Notes under the pieces: generated by a model
The model's database searches: none
Seen by the model: only the letters and a program-made list of their open reading frames with translations
What the model was told of the DNA's origin: nothing
In this document: in pieces, positions 61,402 through 64,000 of the stretch
How positions within the stretch are numbered: the first letter of the stretch is position 1
Layout of the letters: the number at the start of each line of letters is the position of its first letter
Assembly (NCBI RefSeq): GCF_002019735.1
Contig: NZ_KV917378.1
Coordinates: forward strand, 1,173,869 to 1,237,868
Length of the DNA stretch: 64,000 bases
From: Salipaludibacillus agaradhaerens
GTDB lineage: Bacteria; Bacillota; Bacilli; Bacillales; Salisediminibacteriaceae
Direction of reading: 5' to 3'
Made by a program: the position numbers and the translations under genes

Positions 61402-62409
61402 TCACTTAAACAACATCTGAAACGTCTGAGGGCCTGCAATCCCATCAACTTGTAAATTATTTTGTCGTTGGAAAGTACGGACGGCGCTTCTTGTTTTGGA
61501 TCCAAAGATCCCGTCTATCGCTCCTAGGCTCGTTCCTTTACAATGTAGGATAGCTTGAAGAATCCATGTGATGTTTCCTCTTGCCCCTTGCCGGACTGTC
61601 ACACATGCTCTACGTGTTTTAGGCCCAAAAATACCGTCAACTGTAAGTCCACGGTTAAACTGTCTATTAAGTTCTGTTTGAAGTCCTTTGACTAGCGCCC
61701 CTTTTGTTTGAGGCCCAAACAAGTTATCGACCGATATACTCAATCTATATCGGCTATTAAGCGTCCTCTGGATAGTGGCGATCGTGCCTGATGCTTTGTT
61801 TGTTGATCTGTTTGAGTTGTTAGGTTTGGATGTTTTAGGTTTACTTGGTTTACTAGGAGCGCTAGAACTGCCCCCAGACAAATTAAATATTTTCGCGATA
61901 CCGTTAGCGTGACCCTGTGCGATTTTATCCAAAAACGCACTATCTTTCAGCTTGTTAGCGTCGCTTGAATTGTCGATGAATCCATTCTCAGTCAAGATAG
62001 CTGGCATGTTAGTTTGTCTTAGTACGGCGAAGTTAGCTCGTTTTTTCCCTCGGTTAAACCATTCTGTGATCTTGACTATTTCTGTATTCATCGCGTCTTG
62101 ATTATCCTTCGTGGCGTCAGATACATTGCCGTTAAAGATATAACACTCATATCCTTCGCCACCGCCAGCGTTAATGTGAACGGAAATAAAATAATCGGCG
62201 CCCCACTCGTTGGCCATTCTAGCACGTTCTGATAACGATAAAAACCTATCATCTGTACGACTGAGAAGAACTTCCACACCGTCCAATCGTTCTAATATTT
62301 CAGCCAGTCTTTTAGCTATTTTTAATACTAGTTCTTTTTCTTGTAGCCCATTTCCTACAGCTCCCGGATCGGAGCCGCCATGCCCTGGATCAATAAAAAT
62401 CTTAGTCAT
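61402..62409 (-). CDS. Endolysin: N-acetylmuramoyl-L-alanine amidase with peptidoglycan-binding domains
   Basis: 335 aa. Amidase_3 domain (1-175) with zinc ligands in FIDPGHGGSDPGA (His 10), the Glu in LQEKELVLKIA, His in FISVHINAG and catalytic Glu in ILTENGFIDN. A Lys/Ser/Pro/Asn-rich linker (180-205) leads to C-terminal PG_binding_1 repeats ('VDGIFGPKTRRA', 'IDGIFGSKTRSA', 'VDGIAGPQT'). Cleaves the amide between muramic acid and the stem peptide for lysis. Overlaps the holin stop by one base (TAATG). Confidence 0.93.
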   Translation of the reverse strand: MTKIFIDPGHGGSDPGAVGNGLQEKELVLKIAKRLAEILERLDGVEVLLSRTDDRFLSLSERARMANEWGADYFISVHINAGGGEGYECYIFNGNVSDATKDNQDAMNTEIVKITEWFNRGKKRANFAVLRQTNMPAILTENGFIDNSSDANKLKDSAFLDKIAQGHANGIAKIFNLSGGSSSAPSKPSKPKTSKPNNSNRSTNKASGTIATIQRTLNSRYRLSISVDNLFGPQTKGALVKGLQTELNRQFNRGLTVDGIFGPKTRRACVTVRQGARGNITWILQAILHCKGTSLGAIDGIFGSKTRSAVRTFQRQNNLQVDGIAGPQTFQMLFK

Positions 62410-62876
62410 TATACCTCATCCTTTTCAACTTTGATTTTGACTTGCTTATCTTGATTGATCGTAAACTCTTCCTGCACTTCTTCGCCTATTGATTGCTTTT
62501 CTTTAATCACGTGCAGCTTGTCTGCTATGCCTGGTGGCACTAAAACCCCCATCTCACTCATGTTTTCAACGATCGATAATCCTTCGCTCGCCATATAAAA
62601 AAGAACGGTGGCATAAGTAACAGCCCCGTTTAATCCTAAAATCTGATCTATGACATTTGCGACAATGATCACACCAAAGATTAATAGCTTTCGAGCGTAA
62701 CCAAAGAGAGACTTACGGCTCCATAAATTTTGATTTTTGATGGCCTTACTTACCCCCGTGACAATATCAACCGCCATCAATAACATAAGTAAATCTAAAA
62801 ACTTTACTTCCCCGAATAAATACAACCTTGCAACTTCTAAATGTTCCAAATCAATTCCTCCTATCAATGTTTTCAT
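62409..62876 (-). CDS. Phage holin (toxin secretion/lysis family)
   Basis: 155 aa: four hydrophobic segments (about 25-42, 63-81, 88-102 and less clear) with the family signature LMLLMAVDIVTGVSKAIKNQ and GYARKLLIFGVIIVANVID, then a charged C-terminus (EEVQEEFTINQDKQVKIKVE). It makes the membrane lesion that lets the downstream endolysin through. AAAAGGAG before the ATG. Confidence 0.9.
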   Translation of the reverse strand: MKTLIGGIDLEHLEVARLYLFGEVKFLDLLMLLMAVDIVTGVSKAIKNQNLWSRKSLFGYARKLLIFGVIIVANVIDQILGLNGAVTYATVLFYMASEGLSIVENMSEMGVLVPPGIADKLHVIKEKQSIGEEVQEEFTINQDKQVKIKVEKDEV

Positions 62877-62939
62877 CTCCTTTTTTAGTTAGAGTACGAT
62901 CCCCCTTTTTCTCTCTGTGGGCATAAAAAATAACCCTAC

Positions 62940-63161
62940 CTACTCGGCAGCGTCTTCCTCTTGTAACGACTCAATTAACATTTCTTTAACCTTTACCATG
63001 AGCTTGTCAATCGGCTCATTTCCTGCATATTCTTCTGGTGTCATCTCAATTCTTGTATTTGAGTCCACACGACCATTAAAACCTCTAAAGTTAAATCTTA
63101 CGTCAACGCTTGATATTTGACCGTCTCTAAACCGTGTATTAATGCTAGTAATTTGGATCAT
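62940..63161 (-). CDS. Small phage late protein
   Basis: 73 aa: MIQITSINTRFRDGQISSVD, VRFNFRGFNGRVDSN, EEYAGNEPIDKLMVKVKEMLIES. Proteins of this kind lie between tail-fibre and lysis genes in Bacillus phages; function is unknown. GGGAGTGG upstream. Its ATG overlaps the stop of the next gene upstream (ATGA). Confidence 0.75.
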   Translation of the reverse strand: MIQITSINTRFRDGQISSVDVRFNFRGFNGRVDSNTRIEMTPEEYAGNEPIDKLMVKVKEMLIESLQEEDAAE

Positions 63162-63298
63162 TCCTCTCCACTCCCCTTCGCTGAGCTCAATCTCTCAGTA
63201 AGTTGTTTATTTTGTACTCGCAAGATGGCATTTTCTTTTTCCAGTTTTGCTATCTTTAAAGATAGCTCATCAATCACTTGATTTACATCAATGTCCAA
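63158..63298 (-). CDS. Small coiled-coil phage peptide
   Basis: 46 aa starting with TTG: NQVIDELSLKIAKLEKENAI then LRVQNKQLTERL is a clear heptad coiled coil. GGAGGTGATAA precedes the TTG at 63298. It overlaps both neighbouring genes (11 bases with the tail-fibre gene and 4 with the 62940 gene), so translation is coupled. It may be a small tail-associated accessory protein. Confidence 0.65.
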   Translation of the reverse strand: MDIDVNQVIDELSLKIAKLEKENAILRVQNKQLTERLSSAKGSGEE

Positions 63299-64000
63299 TA
63301 TTATCACCTCCATATACTGCTATTTCTAAGTTTGCAACTTTACGCTCAAGCTCTATTATTTGATCTTGTTGTCGTTTGACGATTCCTAACAAATAAACAC
63401 CGATCCTGTCATATTGCACGCCGTCCGGCTCTGGAGTCTCTAGTTTAACGGACTCGCCGTCCTCTGTTAATTTTGTAGTCTTATAGTGTACAAGACGAGG
63501 CTCTATCTCGTGCACTTCTTCGGCTATCAAGCCCGCATATGACCAGTCAAAATCATGACATTCCGGCGTTTCTTTTGGACGATACCAGACCGGGCGCAAT
63601 TGTAGCACTTTATCGCAAATGTCTGGGTCTAAGTCCTCAATATTTTTTTTATATTTACGTGATGAGGTAGATCGTGCTAGTGTACCATTGCTGTTAATTT
63701 GCACGTTAGGGCTTGATGCTGTTGTATTGGTGTAAGCGTTTGGACATTGGATATTACCTAATGAGGTAACAATGAGATCGTTTCTAAACGATTCCCCGTT
63801 TGCATGCGATCGGATGTGGAAAGGGATACCAGCTGACCGATTGCCGTAAAAAGTCCAATTATCATTATTTTGATAACCGATTTTATGGCCATTAGCAAAT
63901 GTTATACCGTTATCACTATTACCGTAGATGCCAAGTCCGTCGACCTCAATCCCACCCCTTATCCGTAGGATATCCACTCCGGCATCAATACGATTGGCAT
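63288..64000 (-). CDS. Tail fibre / tail spike C-terminal part with S74 chaperone domain (partial)
   Basis: The frame is open to the window edge, so the N-terminus is missing. The visible ~237 residues end in an intramolecular chaperone of peptidase family S74: SSRKYKKNIEDL holds the conserved Ser and Lys of self-cleavage, then LRPVWYRP, WSYAGLIAEEVHE, GVQYDRIGVYLLGIVKRQ and a terminal Leu-zipper (IIELERKVANLE). The domain drives trimerisation and is then cut off. Host-receptor recognition is expected in the upstream part. Confidence 0.9.
   Translation of the reverse strand, partial: ANRIDAGVDILRIRGGIEVDGLGIYGNSDNGITFANGHKIGYQNNDNWTFYGNRSAGIPFHIRSHANGESFRNDLIVTSLGNIQCPNAYTNTTASSPNVQINSNGTLARSTSSRKYKKNIEDLDPDICDKVLQLRPVWYRPKETPECHDFDWSYAGLIAEEVHEIEPRLVHYKTTKLTEDGESVKLETPEPDGVQYDRIGVYLLGIVKRQQDQIIELERKVANLEIAVYGGDNIGH

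Larger units (their letters stand above)
58456..64000. mobile_element. Prophage, left part (continues past the window)
   Basis: From the spoVR break rightwards: seven small plus-strand genes with phage-like features, then, convergent, a minus-strand late module with tail-fibre chaperone, coiled-coil peptide, small protein, holin and endolysin. The lysis genes lie on the side nearest the attachment site, as is usual at the right end of Siphoviridae-type prophages. No integrase or repressor is in the window; they are expected beyond 64 kb. Confidence 0.9.

Overview
The window looks like a chromosomal segment from a low-GC, endospore-forming Bacillaceae bacterium. Support includes an alpha/beta-type SASP, the spore photoproduct lyase pair splA-splB, three YjcZ-type peptides, a SpoVR fragment and strong AGGAGG ribosome binding sites. 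The acidic extracytoplasmic proteins (PrsA, the 3D-domain protein) hint at a haloalkaliphilic member, but that is inference. All family assignments come from reading the sequence and from memory of B. subtilis homologues; no database search was run.

Layout. 1-3.2 kb: the end of a YpmS-like gene, small spore or membrane peptides and prsA. 3.2-14 kb: the yhaM-yhaN-yhaO-yhaP-yhaQ block known from B. subtilis, with a CssRS-like secretion-stress two-component system inserted between yhaM and yhaN, close to prsA. 14-22 kb: a zinc-ribbon membrane protein, a thioesterase, a HAD hydrolase, yheA-yheB, a yxkF-like regulator with msmX, and a SASP. 22-27.4 kb: the divergent NAD module nadB-nadC-nadA / nifS-nadR around a shared operator. 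27.4-32 kb: a CcdA-like protein, an orphan LuxR-type regulator and a cytochrome bd locus cydA-cydB plus a CydS-like peptide. 32.5-41 kb: a YtrA-type GntR/ABC operon, treP with paired TreR-type operators, psuG/psuK, and a UbiB-like kinase with a phasin-like protein. 41-58.4 kb: splAB, a LysM-CAP protein, an RsbR paralogue, mapB, GNAT, 3D-domain protein, panE-like, M3 peptidase, aldo/keto reductase, a decayed MFS transporter, pgeF, and a TPP riboswitch ahead of tenA.

The right end (about 58.44-64 kb) is the start of a prophage. It cuts spoVR: the C-terminal 415 codons remain in frame on the minus strand, but homology stops at a TGA just upstream of a Met that lacks a ribosome binding site. Beyond that point come seven small plus-strand phage-type genes, then a minus-strand tail-fibre chaperone, holin and endolysin module that runs off the window. 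A prophage sitting inside a sporulation gene recalls skin in sigK and SPbeta in spsM, which are excised during sporulation to rebuild the gene. Whether this one behaves that way depends on sequence beyond the window.

A second unexplained pattern is a family of intergenic repeats (at least four related copies, plus one sharing only part) scattered between unrelated genes.
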